From Lacrimispora celerecrescens (GTDB taxonomy: Bacteria; Bacillota; Clostridia; Lachnospirales; Lachnospiraceae), in assembly GCF_000732605.1 (NCBI RefSeq), contig NZ_JPME01000012.1, positions 124,001 through 188,000 on the forward strand: DNA of 64,000 bases, in the 5' to 3' direction. This document shows positions 37,702 to 47,019 of the stretch, piece by piece. Under the pieces are notes generated by a model. That model worked only from the letters and a program-made list of their open reading frames with translations, ran no database searches and was not told the DNA's origin. The position numbers were made by a program, and so were the translations under genes. How positions within the stretch are numbered: the stretch's first letter is position 1; each line of letters begins with the position of its first letter.

Positions 37702-38655
37702 ATGAGCAACACAGATAGAATGGAAGACGACTTTATGCCGGTATTCCTCATCAATGGATTTTTGGAATCTGGAAAAACCCAGTTCCTTCAGTTTACCATG
37801 GAACAGGATTATTTTAAGTCTGACGAGAAAACGCTGTTAATTGTTTGCGAAGACGGTGAAACCGAATATGACCAGTCCCTGTTAAAGCGCAACAGGACAG
37901 CGGGAATATTTATAGAAAGCATAGAGGAACTGAACCCGGAGAGACTTTTAGAACTGGAACTGCTTTATAATCCGGAGCGGGTTTTGATCGAATGGAATGG
38001 AATGTGGAATCTGGATGAGCTGAAGCTTCCTGATGATTGGAGAATCTATCAGCAGATTACCCTGATTGATATGTCCACCTTTGAATTGTATGCTGCCAAT
38101 ATGAAGCCTTTGCTGTATTCCATGGTCCGTAATTCGGAGATGGTTATTTGCAACCGCTGTGACGGAATTGAAGATTTATCCGGTTACCGGCGGACCCTTA
38201 AGGCCATGTGCCCCAAGGGAGAGATTGTATTTGAAGATTCTGAGGGAGAGGTTAATGAGATCCCTGAGGAAGAGCTGCCTTATGATATGAGTGCCGATGT
38301 GGTGAGCATTTCACCGGAGGCCTATGGAATCTGGTACCTTGATTGTATGGAAAGACGGGACCGTTATGAGGGAAAGACTGTGGAATTTACCGCTATGGTT
38401 TTGAAGACTCCTGATTTTCCGAAAAATTATTTTGTGCCAGGGCGTATGGCAATGACCTGCTGCGAGGATGATATGACCTTTTTAGGTTTTGTCACCAAGG
38501 CAAGGGAAGCCAGAGAACTGGAAACAAAGCAATGGGTCCGTGTCAAGGCAAAGATTGCATATGAGTTCTGGAGGGATTATGACGGAGAAGGCCCCGTATT
38601 GTATGCGGAGTCTGTGGTTCCGGCTCAGCCAATTAAGGGATTTGTGCAGTTTTAG
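37702..38655 (+). CDS. CobW-like GTPase fused to a YcgQ/DUF1980-like domain
   Basis: A 317-residue protein. The N-terminal half is a G3E-like P-loop domain (GFLESGKT at residues 19-26) whose other motifs are degenerate: there is no CxCC, and CNRCDG stands at the NKxD position. From about residue 205 the text EAYGIWYLDCMERRDRYEGKT, then FVPGRMAMTCCEDDMTFLGF, matches the soluble domain of YcgQ/TIGR03943 proteins. In bacilli these are paired with a permease-like YcgR and controlled by Zur. The fusion links both zinc-responsive families in one chain. Its gene lies 69 bases behind the His/Cys GTPase, so the two probably act together. Confidence 0.8.
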   Translation: MSNTDRMEDDFMPVFLINGFLESGKTQFLQFTMEQDYFKSDEKTLLIVCEDGETEYDQSLLKRNRTAGIFIESIEELNPERLLELELLYNPERVLIEWNGMWNLDELKLPDDWRIYQQITLIDMSTFELYAANMKPLLYSMVRNSEMVICNRCDGIEDLSGYRRTLKAMCPKGEIVFEDSEGEVNEIPEEELPYDMSADVVSISPEAYGIWYLDCMERRDRYEGKTVEFTAMVLKTPDFPKNYFVPGRMAMTCCEDDMTFLGFVTKAREARELETKQWVRVKAKIAYEFWRDYDGEGPVLYAESVVPAQPIKGFVQF

Positions 38656-38714
38656 AGAAGAAACTGGGAATATTTGAAGATTGTTACCAGTGACATAATT
38701 TAGGATGACAGAAA

Positions 38715-38752
38715 GCCGCCCTGATGACAGAAAATCAGTAGGGCGGCCTTTT
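38715..38752 (+). terminator. Intrinsic terminator after the metal GTPase pair
   Basis: GCCGCCCTGAT (38715-38725) pairs with ATCAGTAGGGCGGC (38734-38747) with a small bulge, followed by TTTTT. Confidence 0.85.
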
Positions 38753-38772
38753 TGTGTGATAGATTAAGGCAG

Positions 38773-38877
38773 TTAAACAAATAAGCACCACCTGATTCCA
38801 TATTTATCAATAAAATCTGTCATCAGAGAACTGAATTCACATGGCGCAAGCGGCATAAGAATTTTAGCATCCTTTAA
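38773..38877 (-). pseudogene. Remnant of a PhnB/VOC-family protein C-terminus
   Basis: On the minus strand about 33 codons read KDAKILMPLAPCEFSSLMTD followed by FIDKYGIRWCLFV and a stop. This pattern is typical of the last strand and helix of PhnB-like vicinal-oxygen-chelate proteins. Nothing upstream in the frame fits the family: a terminator hairpin begins right behind it. It looks like a deletion remnant. Confidence 0.45.
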
Positions 38878-38882
38878 CAGAA

Positions 38883-38917
38883 AAAAGCCGTAGAACTTTA
38901 AAAAGTCTACGGCTTTT
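38883..38917. terminator. Terminator of the polysaccharide deacetylase-like gene
   Basis: AAAAGCCGTAGA (38883-38894) pairs with TCTACGGCTTTT (38906-38917). T runs flank the stem on either strand; for the minus-strand gene it lies just after the stop. Confidence 0.85.
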
Positions 38918-38926
38918 AAAAACTGT

Positions 38927-40330
38927 TTACATTGGAGGAACCGGTGTCGGTCTTGCCGGATCAAAAACATCAGAAACATTAAATAGATCCGTTAAGCTGT
39001 TGGGGTAATAAAACATCCGGTACCCATCAAGGTTTCTGCGGGCCTGGCGGAAGTAGTCAGTGCCCATCTGCATCCAGGTAGGTTTGCTGGCGTCTACGTT
39101 ACAGAAATAACGGAAGCCAAGTGATTTTAAATATGTAAAACGTTCATTATCATTGGTGTAAGGGGTCCAGCTTCCGATATCGCTTCCAAAGGGGAAGAGG
39201 ATAATATCTGTGGGTCCGGTTAAGGACTCAACGTTGCGTTTCCATTTGTCGCTGTCCGCTTTAAAATGGTTTATGGATATTGTTCCCATATTCCGGTGTC
39301 CCCAGCTGTGGGAGGACAGCTCCCAGCCATGATCCTTTAAGGCCTGGGCTACTTTTGCAGCCTGTTCCCGGTCTGCTTCATAATTGGGATTGGTGTCCTT
39401 GTAGGATTCATCTGTCCGGTATCCTAGGATCCCGTTGTAACCGGTAAAGGCCAGAATTCCACGTGCTCCTTTGTAGGAGAAATCTGGATGGGTTTTTATG
39501 AAGTTTTCAAGAATCGGAACCAGGTCATAATCACCTACTGAAACGCTGCCGTCAGCCATTGTCATCTCGCAGGTGGGGTATCCATCTTCTCCGATAACCA
39601 TGCGGGTAGCAAAGCCGTCATCTTGCATATATTCGTAATAGCAGACATCATCCTGTGACAGGACAAAAGCTTTCTTGCCTGGAGGAAGCATGATATCTCC
39701 ATAAACAAATTTGGGATTGCCATTCTCATCTTTCGTCTCATATGCAACATCATGAATCTTCACAAGAACATATCCCTTGTCATACATGGACTGCATCATC
39801 TTAAGAAATTCCGATTTGGTAGTCATCATTTGGTTGTAGCCCGCCTGCTTGGAATCTCCATCAAAAGCTTTTGAAGTATCTATGATAAGAGAATGAAAGA
39901 AAACATGGGTGACATCCTGAGGATTGAACCGTACCAGGGCCTCCTTGTCGGTATTATAACCTGCAATGGCAGAGGTCACTTCCTCGTTTGCGCTAAATTC
40001 GGGGTCAGACTGTAGAAGAGTAATTGCCCCATCATAATCGTATCCCAAAGCAAGAGCATCCGCCTGGGAAAGGAGGGCCTTTAATTTTTCTTCACTGGCT
40101 TGTTCGCTTGTAGTCTCTTCGGCGGAGTCCGGAGTTCCTTCATCGGAAGGGAGTTCTGCGACGGAAGTATCGGCAGGCAATGCCTTGTTTTTCACTCGTT
40201 TGCTAATCGCAATCCCGCATAAAGTCAAGACGGCAACGATTAAAATTCCAATAAGAGCAATCAGGATAACCTGCAATGTATGGTTCCGCCCTCCGCCAGT
40301 GTTTCGTCCACGAAAGTCATGTCTGTTCAT
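38927..40330 (-). CDS. Membrane-anchored polysaccharide deacetylase-like protein
   Basis: A 467-residue protein with an N-terminal basic segment and one membrane span (about residues 17-41). A Ser/Glu-rich linker and about 60 helical residues follow, then a domain of the polysaccharide deacetylase (NodB) type. It keeps a metal-binding Asp pair (LSQDDVCYYEYM) and an SSHSWGHRN motif with the His-x3-His pattern. Such enzymes remove acetyl groups from peptidoglycan or surface glycans. It is more divergent than standard deacetylases, so catalytic ability is uncertain. The start at 40330 is preferred because AGAGGT lies eight bases upstream; the longer frame runs into non-coding sequence. Confidence 0.8.
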   Translation of the reverse strand: MNRHDFRGRNTGGGRNHTLQVILIALIGILIVAVLTLCGIAISKRVKNKALPADTSVAELPSDEGTPDSAEETTSEQASEEKLKALLSQADALALGYDYDGAITLLQSDPEFSANEEVTSAIAGYNTDKEALVRFNPQDVTHVFFHSLIIDTSKAFDGDSKQAGYNQMMTTKSEFLKMMQSMYDKGYVLVKIHDVAYETKDENGNPKFVYGDIMLPPGKKAFVLSQDDVCYYEYMQDDGFATRMVIGEDGYPTCEMTMADGSVSVGDYDLVPILENFIKTHPDFSYKGARGILAFTGYNGILGYRTDESYKDTNPNYEADREQAAKVAQALKDHGWELSSHSWGHRNMGTISINHFKADSDKWKRNVESLTGPTDIILFPFGSDIGSWTPYTNDNERFTYLKSLGFRYFCNVDASKPTWMQMGTDYFRQARRNLDGYRMFYYPNSLTDLFNVSDVFDPARPTPVPPM

Positions 40331-40518
40331 AGTACAACCTCTTAATTCTGTAGTATTGGGGCAGTATTGATAGATTTTAAACATACCCTGTACAAGTATA
40401 GCATACTTTACCAGAAGATGAAACGAAAAGATGGTAATTATTTTTGGAAAAAATGGCATATGTAAGGGAAGCAGTCCCATACAATGGTACAAAGGAATTT
40501 TAGGGGATCGTGTATCAT

Positions 40519-41754
40519 ATGAAGAGAGTTACGGCATTTGTTTTAAGCTGTCTTCTGTTGTTTTTCTGTTTATGCTTTCCGGCAGCAGGGCAAGAGCCGG
40601 ATGTGACAGTAGCCTCGGACATGATTATCCAGGCAGAAGAGGCAAAACGGGTAAATTCGGAGGGCGGTCCGGCTTTGCAGTCTCCCAGCGCCGTTCTGAT
40701 GGAAGCGTCAACCGGACAGATTATTTATGAAAAGAACGCGGATGAAAAAAGGAGCCCGGCGAGCATAACGAAAATTATGACTTTGATCCTTATTTTTGAT
40801 GCGTTGGATTCCGGTAAAATTAAGCTGACCGATGAGGTTGTGACCAGCGCCCACGCAAAGTCCATGGGAGGCTCCCAGGTTTTCCTGGAAGAAGGGGAAG
40901 TGCAGACGGTGGAAACCCTGATCAAGTGCATTGTTATCGCTTCGGGTAATGACGCCTCCGTAGCCATGGCAGAATACATAGCAGGAACAGAAGACGAATT
41001 TGTTAAGATGATGAACGAGCGTGCGGCAGGACTTGGGATGACAAACACTCATTTTGAAGATTGCTGCGGACTTACCGAGTCTGGCACCCATGTGACTACG
41101 GCTAAAGATATTGCGTTGATGTCCAGAGAATTAATCACCAAATATCCGCAGATCCATAATTATTCTACGATCTGGATGGAGAACATCACTCATGTGACAA
41201 AACAGGGAACAAAGGAATTCGGCCTTTCCAATACCAACAAGCTTTTAAAGATGGCAACGAATTTCACGGTGACCGGTTTAAAGACAGGGTCCACATCAGT
41301 GGCAAAGTATTGTCTTTCCGCAACAGCGGAAAAGGATGGGGTCCGCCTAATTGCTTCCATTATGGCAGCTCCGGATTACAAAGTCCGGTTCGCCGATGCC
41401 CAGACTCTGCTTAACTATGGATATGCCAATTGCAAGCTGTATGAGGATAAGGAGATGCTTCCACTTCCGGATATGGTGGTTGATAATGGAGTCACGGATC
41501 AGGTTCCGTTGAAATATGGTGGGTCCTTTTCTTATTTGAGCCTTAAGGGAGAAGATCTCCAGGCTATTGAGAAAAAGCTGGAGCTGGCACCTTCCATCTC
41601 TGCACCGGTGGAGGAAGGACAGAAGGCTGGAAACATTATTTATTCCCTTGGAGGAAAACGGATCGGAGAAGTTCCCATATTAACTGCTGAGTCAGTCAGG
41701 GAAGCCAAATTTGCCGATTATTTTAAGCGCCTTTGGAAGGCCTTTAACTTATAG
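40519..41754 (+). CDS. D-alanyl-D-alanine carboxypeptidase (PBP5/DacF type)
   Basis: A 411-residue exported penicillin-binding protein that trims the terminal D-Ala from peptidoglycan stem peptides. The signal peptide covers about residues 1-25. Active-site motifs are S82-I-T-K85, S142-G-N144 and K255-T-G257, in the right order and spacing. After the catalytic domain comes a PBP5_C-like beta domain and a short amphipathic C-terminal anchor (KFADYFKRLWKAFNL). ATG 40519 is preferred to GTG 40510 by the spacing to AGGGGA. It is transcribed away from the deacetylase-like gene. A long perfect terminator follows. Confidence 0.94.
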   Translation: MKRVTAFVLSCLLLFFCLCFPAAGQEPDVTVASDMIIQAEEAKRVNSEGGPALQSPSAVLMEASTGQIIYEKNADEKRSPASITKIMTLILIFDALDSGKIKLTDEVVTSAHAKSMGGSQVFLEEGEVQTVETLIKCIVIASGNDASVAMAEYIAGTEDEFVKMMNERAAGLGMTNTHFEDCCGLTESGTHVTTAKDIALMSRELITKYPQIHNYSTIWMENITHVTKQGTKEFGLSNTNKLLKMATNFTVTGLKTGSTSVAKYCLSATAEKDGVRLIASIMAAPDYKVRFADAQTLLNYGYANCKLYEDKEMLPLPDMVVDNGVTDQVPLKYGGSFSYLSLKGEDLQAIEKKLELAPSISAPVEEGQKAGNIIYSLGGKRIGEVPILTAESVREAKFADYFKRLWKAFNL

Positions 41755-41775
41755 CATATTCATGGATAAACACTG

Positions 41776-41826
41776 CCCTGTAAGCGGTACACAAAAAAAC
41801 TGTGTACCGTTTACAGGGTATTTTTT
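41776..41826 (+). terminator. Intrinsic terminator after the carboxypeptidase
   Basis: 17-base arms, CCCTGTAAGCGGTACAC at 41776 and its complement ending at 41818 with one G:T pair, followed by TATTTTTT. Confidence 0.92.
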
Positions 41827-41901
41827 GTTATTGACGGAAGTTCAAGGAAGGGATAAGATTAGTTAGTGCATAAGTGAAAACGAATCGTGGGAGGAAAACA
41901 G

Positions 41902-43419
41902 GTGGGAGATCGATTGCTTGCCCTTTGGTATCAGATGTCGTTGAAGAGGAAACTGTACGTGATCATAGGAAGTGTGGGGATCATTATGGCGGCTTCCATT
42001 TTCATCAATCTAAAGGTGGCATATATTTTTATAAACGATGTGAGCATTATCATGGATGACAACCTGGCCTGCTACAAGTTTCAGGAATCCATGGAGAATG
42101 AAAGGGGATTGTTTCTCCAGCTGCTGGCAAACAATACTCTGGAAAATAGGGAGGCATACCGTCAGGGGTGTCAGGAGACCAAAGCATTTTTAAACAGCCT
42201 GCCCTATGATTATGATAAAATCGGAGAGGAGCGCTATGGGATCACCTGGAACATCATAAACAGTTATGGGACTTACGAAGAACAGCGGGAAAAAGTGGTG
42301 GAAATGAGCCAGAATGACCCCAATTACATCAGGGAGCTATATAAAACATATAATATGCAGAAATATCTGGACCTCTACGGGACTCGTCTGACCAAGGTAG
42401 TATTAATGGGAGGAAATGATTATTACGAAGTCCAGATTCCTGTACTTAAGCGCATGCCTTACATTTTGGTGGCCATCAGCATCATCGCTTTTTTTGTGCT
42501 TATGATCTTACTTCGTTTTATCACGGGCAGCATTGTAAAAACAGTTGTGCAGCTGGCTACCGTCTCAGGTAAGATCGAAAAGAACGACTTTTCGTCTCCT
42601 GACGTTCATTGGGATGGAAGGGATGAGATCGGGCAGCTGGTAAGTGCATTCAATAAAATGAAGCATGCCACACGGGACTACATCACAGCGACAGAAGAGA
42701 AAAGGCAGATGGAAGAAAAGCTGTACCGGCAGGAGCTGGAGAGGACCGAGCTTGAGAAGCGGTTTTCCATGGCCCAGCTTCAGCTGATCAAAAGTCAATT
42801 AAATCCACACTTTCTCTTTAATACTCTGAATATGATCACCAGGATGGCACAGATGGAAGAGGCACCGGTTACCGAGGAAATGCTGGTGGCCATCAGCAGC
42901 CTGCTACGTTACAGCCTCCGGACGTCCAATGCCTTTGAGCCTCTGGAACAGGAGCTAAAGGTGGTGAAGGATTATATGTATATCCAGAAGATGCGTTTTG
43001 GAGACCGGATTCAATGGAACATCAACTGCAGCACAGATTTATATCAGCAAGAGGTGCCGGTCTTCATGCTGCAGCCATTGGTGGAAAACGCGGTCATTCA
43101 CGGCATACAGGAAAAGGAGAACGGTGGAAGCATTGACATACAGATCGAGAAAAGAAAAGAGCTTTTATGGATTTCCGTTGCGGATACGGGGAAAGGGATG
43201 GACACGGAAACCCTAGCCGCTATCAGGAATGCCATTGAAACAAAGGGTACTGGGCTTGGTATCGGGCTGGGGAATATATATAGAAGGATTTCTTATTATT
43301 ACGAATATGGGAAGGTAACTATAGACAGCGGCGAAAACAGAGGCACAGTGGTACAGATAGAATTTGGTCGGAGAAGGGATATGATGGATCATGTATCGGT
43401 TAATGATAGCGGAAGATGA
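41902..43419 (+). CDS. Sensor histidine kinase (YesM type)
   Basis: A 505-residue membrane kinase with span 1 at about residues 17-38, an extracellular sensor region of about 150 residues and span 2 near 188-210. A HAMP domain follows, then a His_kinase (PF06580) block with the phospho-acceptor H303 in NPHFLFNTLN, and an HATPase_c domain with VENAVIHGI, DTGKGM and GTGLGIGLGN. It senses an extracellular sugar-related signal and phosphorylates the next gene's product. GTG 41902 is chosen for GGAGG seven bases upstream. Its end overlaps the regulator gene by 29 bases. Confidence 0.92.
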   Translation: MGDRLLALWYQMSLKRKLYVIIGSVGIIMAASIFINLKVAYIFINDVSIIMDDNLACYKFQESMENERGLFLQLLANNTLENREAYRQGCQETKAFLNSLPYDYDKIGEERYGITWNIINSYGTYEEQREKVVEMSQNDPNYIRELYKTYNMQKYLDLYGTRLTKVVLMGGNDYYEVQIPVLKRMPYILVAISIIAFFVLMILLRFITGSIVKTVVQLATVSGKIEKNDFSSPDVHWDGRDEIGQLVSAFNKMKHATRDYITATEEKRQMEEKLYRQELERTELEKRFSMAQLQLIKSQLNPHFLFNTLNMITRMAQMEEAPVTEEMLVAISSLLRYSLRTSNAFEPLEQELKVVKDYMYIQKMRFGDRIQWNINCSTDLYQQEVPVFMLQPLVENAVIHGIQEKENGGSIDIQIEKRKELLWISVADTGKGMDTETLAAIRNAIETKGTGLGIGLGNIYRRISYYYEYGKVTIDSGENRGTVVQIEFGRRRDMMDHVSVNDSGR

Positions 43420-44214
43420 GATGATTGAGCGTATTGTACTCAAAAAAATGCTTCTGAAGAAATTTGGAGAGGAATGTCAGGTTTTTGAGGCACAAAACGG
43501 TAATGAGGCGATAGAGATTTTTAAAAGGGAAGATATCCAGGTGGTGATCCTGGACATCGGGATGCCGGGAATGAACGGAATCCAGGCAGCGGAAATTATG
43601 AGGAAGGAAAAAAAGGATTGCTGTATTATTTTTCTGACGGCTTACGACCGTTTTGACTATGCAAAAAAGGCGATTTCTATCAGGGCTATGGAATATCTGC
43701 TGAAGCCTTATTCCCAGAAAGAGGTTTTAAACGTGGTTGAAGAGGCCCTGCGGATTGCCGATAAACAGGAGGACAAGCCGGAGGAAATCAAAAACCATGG
43801 AGAAGAGGAAGGTGCCGAAGTTCCGGATGAAGAGGAAAACGCTCATCAGACTTTGGGTGATGAGTCTGATTTCAGCGGCAGCCGTTTGTCTGTTTTGACC
43901 GCCATGGTGGAGGAGTATATACGATCCAACTATATGAATGATATTTCCATGAGCGAAACAGCCCGGGCCGTGGGGTATTCAGAGCCTTATTTTTGCAGAA
44001 TGTTCAAGCTGCAGTTCGGGCAAAGCTTTACCTCTTATCTGTCGGAATACAGAGTCAGGGAAGCGAAAAAGCTTCTGGCCCAGCCCAATGTGATCGTAAA
44101 AGAAGTAGGGGTCAGGGTGGGTACATGGATTCCAATTATTTTACAAAAGTTTTCAAACGCCTGGAAGGAGTGAATCCTTCGGATTACAGAATGTCTATAT
44201 TAAAAGACCTCTAA
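43391..44214 (+). CDS. Response regulator with AraC-type output (YesN type), frameshifted near the 3' end
   Basis: Receiver domain at residues 1-125 with phospho-acceptor D55 in LDIGMPGMNG, then an acidic linker and an AraC helix-turn-helix domain from about residue 170. The frame as written ends at 44173 with a non-family tail. From about 44122 the expected second helix-turn-helix (YMDSNYFTKVFKRLEGVNPS) continues in the -1 frame to 44214. Adding one T in GGGTACATG restores a full-length regulator. As written, DNA binding would probably be damaged. It most likely activates the adjacent sugar importer operon. Confidence 0.85.
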
Positions 44215-44235
44215 AAATTGATTTTAGTGTGAAAA

Positions 44236-44268
44236 ATGCCTGTCATGATGAGATGACAGGCATTTTTT
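44236..44268 (+). terminator. Intrinsic terminator after the response regulator
   Basis: Perfect 11-base arms ATGCCTGTCAT (44236-44246) and ATGACAGGCAT (44253-44263), followed by a T run. Confidence 0.92.
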
Positions 44269-44340
44269 ATTTTAACTGAAATGATAAAATTCTACTACGG
44301 ATGATAAAAAGTTACGATGGAAACTGTCGAAGTCTGCCGT

Positions 44341-44346
44341 TATAAT
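44341..44346 (+). promoter_or_regulatory. Possible -10 element of the sugar importer operon
   Basis: TATAAT with no recognisable -35 hexamer at the right distance (TGGAAA). A missing -35 is what an activator-dependent promoter would show; the adjacent AraC-type regulator is the likely activator. Confidence 0.4.
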
Positions 44347-44394
44347 GAACACACAACACAGAAAGTGTGTACAAAGCAGAGAGGAGGATGGGGC

Positions 44395-45939
44395 ATGGAA
44401 CAGGAATTGTTTCGAATGGAAGGGATAAGTAAAAGCTTCCCCGGAGTCAAGGCTCTCGATAAGGTAAGTCTGTCAGTTAATAAGGGGGAGGTCCTAGGGC
44501 TTGTTGGTGAAAATGGAGCCGGTAAATCCACCCTGATGAAAATTTTATCCGGTGTTCACCGGGCAGATGAAGGTGAAATATTCATTGAAGGAAATAAGGT
44601 GGACATTGATTCCGTTGCAAAGGCCCATGAGCTTGGCGTATGCATCATCATGCAGGAGCTTAATATGTGCGGCCATCTTAGTGTGGCAGACAATATATTC
44701 ATCGGCAGGGCTCATAAAAAAGGAATTTTCATCGATGATGGCAAGATGCATGAGGAAGCGAAAAAGATCCTTGATGATCTGGGTATTGAATTAAATACCT
44801 ATGCCCATGTGGGAAGCTTAAGCATTGCTCAACAGCAGATGGTGGAAATTGCAAAAGCGATCAGCTTTAATTCGAAAATACTGGTTCTTGATGAGCCGAC
44901 GGCAACTCTTACGGAAAAAGAGATCGATCAGTTGTTCGGTATCATCCGCCGCTTGAAAGAAAAGGGAGTGGGTATGGTTTATATATCCCACCGAATGGCA
45001 GAACTGAACCAGATCTGTGAACGGGTTACGATTATCAGAGATGGTCAGTACATAGGTACCAGGAATTTAAATGAGATCACGATGGATCAACTGGTGAACA
45101 TGATCGTTGGTCGTTCATTGGAGGATAAATATCCTAAATATAAGCGTAACATCGGAGAAATTGTTCTTGAGGCCAGGAATGTCCGCAGAGGTACAAAAGT
45201 AAATGCGGACTATTTTTATGTAAAAAAAGGAGAAATCCTTGGAATATCAGGACTGGTAGGAGCTGGAAGAACAGAGCTGATGCGCTGCATCTTCGGTGCA
45301 GATCAGGCGGATTCCATGGAGCTTACGCTGGAAGGAAAACCAATCAAGGTCAACTCTGTGATCCAGGCCATTAAGCATGGCATTGGATATGCCACGGAAG
45401 ACCGGAAGAGGGATGGTCTGGCTCTGGGCCTTGATATCAAATATAACACGAACATGGCCCATCTTCAAAACATTACCCGCTTTGGATTTATCAATGACAA
45501 GGAAGGGCTTAAGAATGCGGAAAAATATGTGGAGCTTCTGCGCACGAAAACCCCAAGCGTGCATCAGCTTTGCGGGAATCTTTCCGGAGGCAATCAGCAA
45601 AAGGTAGTTTTAGCCAAATGGCTGTGCAATGATGTAAAGGTGCTGATTGTTGACGAGCCAACCAGAGGAATCGATGTAGGAGCCAAGTATGAGGTGTATG
45701 AGCTGTTTAACAAGTTAAGCGCCCAGGGAGTGTCTATCATTATGATTTCTTCTGAATTGCCGGAGATTCTTGGTATGAGTGACCGGATTCTGGTTATCCA
45801 TCAGGGAGAAATCAACGGTGAATTAGATGCAAAGACCGCGACTCAGGAAGATATCCTGTATCTTGCGGCAGGTTATAACAAACTAGAAGGAAAACCGGCG
45901 CCCGTGTTATCAGGCGGCGGCAATAGAAAGGGAGAGTAA
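44395..45939 (+). CDS. Sugar ABC transporter ATPase, double domain (RbsA/MglA type)
   Basis: A 514-residue CUT2-class ATPase with two ABC modules. The first has Walker A GENGAGKST at residues 38-46, a signature SIAQQQMVEIAKA and Walker B LVLDEPTATL. The second begins near residue 265 (EILGISGLVGAGRTELM, degenerate Walker A as usual in RbsA) and has LSGGNQQKVVLAKWL and LIVDEPTRGIDVGAK. It energises uptake of a pentose, galactoside or related sugar. Start 44395 is supported by GAGGAGG; the longer frame lacks support. Confidence 0.95.
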   Translation: MEQELFRMEGISKSFPGVKALDKVSLSVNKGEVLGLVGENGAGKSTLMKILSGVHRADEGEIFIEGNKVDIDSVAKAHELGVCIIMQELNMCGHLSVADNIFIGRAHKKGIFIDDGKMHEEAKKILDDLGIELNTYAHVGSLSIAQQQMVEIAKAISFNSKILVLDEPTATLTEKEIDQLFGIIRRLKEKGVGMVYISHRMAELNQICERVTIIRDGQYIGTRNLNEITMDQLVNMIVGRSLEDKYPKYKRNIGEIVLEARNVRRGTKVNADYFYVKKGEILGISGLVGAGRTELMRCIFGADQADSMELTLEGKPIKVNSVIQAIKHGIGYATEDRKRDGLALGLDIKYNTNMAHLQNITRFGFINDKEGLKNAEKYVELLRTKTPSVHQLCGNLSGGNQQKVVLAKWLCNDVKVLIVDEPTRGIDVGAKYEVYELFNKLSAQGVSIIMISSELPEILGMSDRILVIHQGEINGELDAKTATQEDILYLAAGYNKLEGKPAPVLSGGGNRKGE

Positions 45940-45941
45940 GG

Positions 45942-46991
45942 ATGGGAAACTTAAAAGCAAAGGTGCAGGAAAAGAAAGGCGGTTCGTTTAACAAGCTAAA
46001 CGCAGCCACACGGCGGGCAATCTACTCATTGTGCATCCTGGTCGGACTGTTTGTGCTGTTTTCGATTCTTCAGCCTGCTAAATTTTTAGCCCCGGCCAAT
46101 TTACAGAACCTTCTGCAGCAGATCGTTACCTATACCATCATCGGCTGTGGTCTGACCTTCTGTCTGGTCTGCGGCGGAAACGATTTATCTGCCGGTGCTT
46201 CTATGGCATTGTCAGGAATTATTATGGTATCACTTCTGATGCAGGGACTGCCTCTTGTGGTATGCATCGCACTTTGCCTGATCATGGGTATCATGACAGG
46301 TATTATGAATGGCTTTTTTATTGAAATTTTAGGCGTTGTGCCTTTTGTTGCGACTTTGGCAACCCAGTGGGTATACCGAGGCATGGCAAACGTGCTGGTA
46401 AACGGTGCGCCACTGTATACAACAAACATTCCTTCTAAGGAAATCCAGAAACAGTTTTACGTTCTGGGCGGCGGAAGGATCGGAGGAGATGGACTTCCTT
46501 ACAGCGTTATCATCACTTTGGTGTATGCTGTGATTTTAGGGATTGTTCTTGCAAAAATGCGGATCGGCCGTCAGATTTATGCCTGTGGTTCCAACTTAGA
46601 GGCGGCGAAACTTTCCGGTATTAATGCAGTAAAAACCCGTATGTTTGCATATTGTATTTCCGGCTTGTCCGCAGCAATCTGCGGTATCCTGGTTGCTTCC
46701 CGCCTTTCCAGTGCACAGCCTACGGCAGGTAACGGATATGAGATGGAAGCCATTGCAGCGTCCGTTCTGGGAGGAATCTCCATCCTGGGCGGAGAAGGAA
46801 CGATTCTTAATACAGTGATCGGAGCCTTGATGATGGGAGTAATCCGGAACGGACTGAACTTAAATGGTGTCAATTCGTTCTGGCAGCAGATGATCGTAGG
46901 TATTATCCTGTTGATCGCCGTAGCATCCCAGACAGCGAAAAAAAGCGGAGACTTAGGGGCAATCAAGCGGTTTTTTGGCTTGAGAAAATAA
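45942..46991 (+). CDS. Sugar ABC transporter permease (RbsC type)
   Basis: A 349-residue CUT2 permease with about eight to ten spans. It has the conserved GGNDLSAGASMALSG segment near residue 85 and GSNLEAAKLSGINAVKTRM near 213. It starts just after the ATPase stop behind AAAGGGAGAG. It forms the channel for the importer; a homodimer is expected. Confidence 0.95.
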   Translation: MGNLKAKVQEKKGGSFNKLNAATRRAIYSLCILVGLFVLFSILQPAKFLAPANLQNLLQQIVTYTIIGCGLTFCLVCGGNDLSAGASMALSGIIMVSLLMQGLPLVVCIALCLIMGIMTGIMNGFFIEILGVVPFVATLATQWVYRGMANVLVNGAPLYTTNIPSKEIQKQFYVLGGGRIGGDGLPYSVIITLVYAVILGIVLAKMRIGRQIYACGSNLEAAKLSGINAVKTRMFAYCISGLSAAICGILVASRLSSAQPTAGNGYEMEAIAASVLGGISILGGEGTILNTVIGALMMGVIRNGLNLNGVNSFWQQMIVGIILLIAVASQTAKKSGDLGAIKRFFGLRK

Positions 46992-47019
46992 AAACAATCA
47001 ACTCAGGAGGAAAAGAAGA

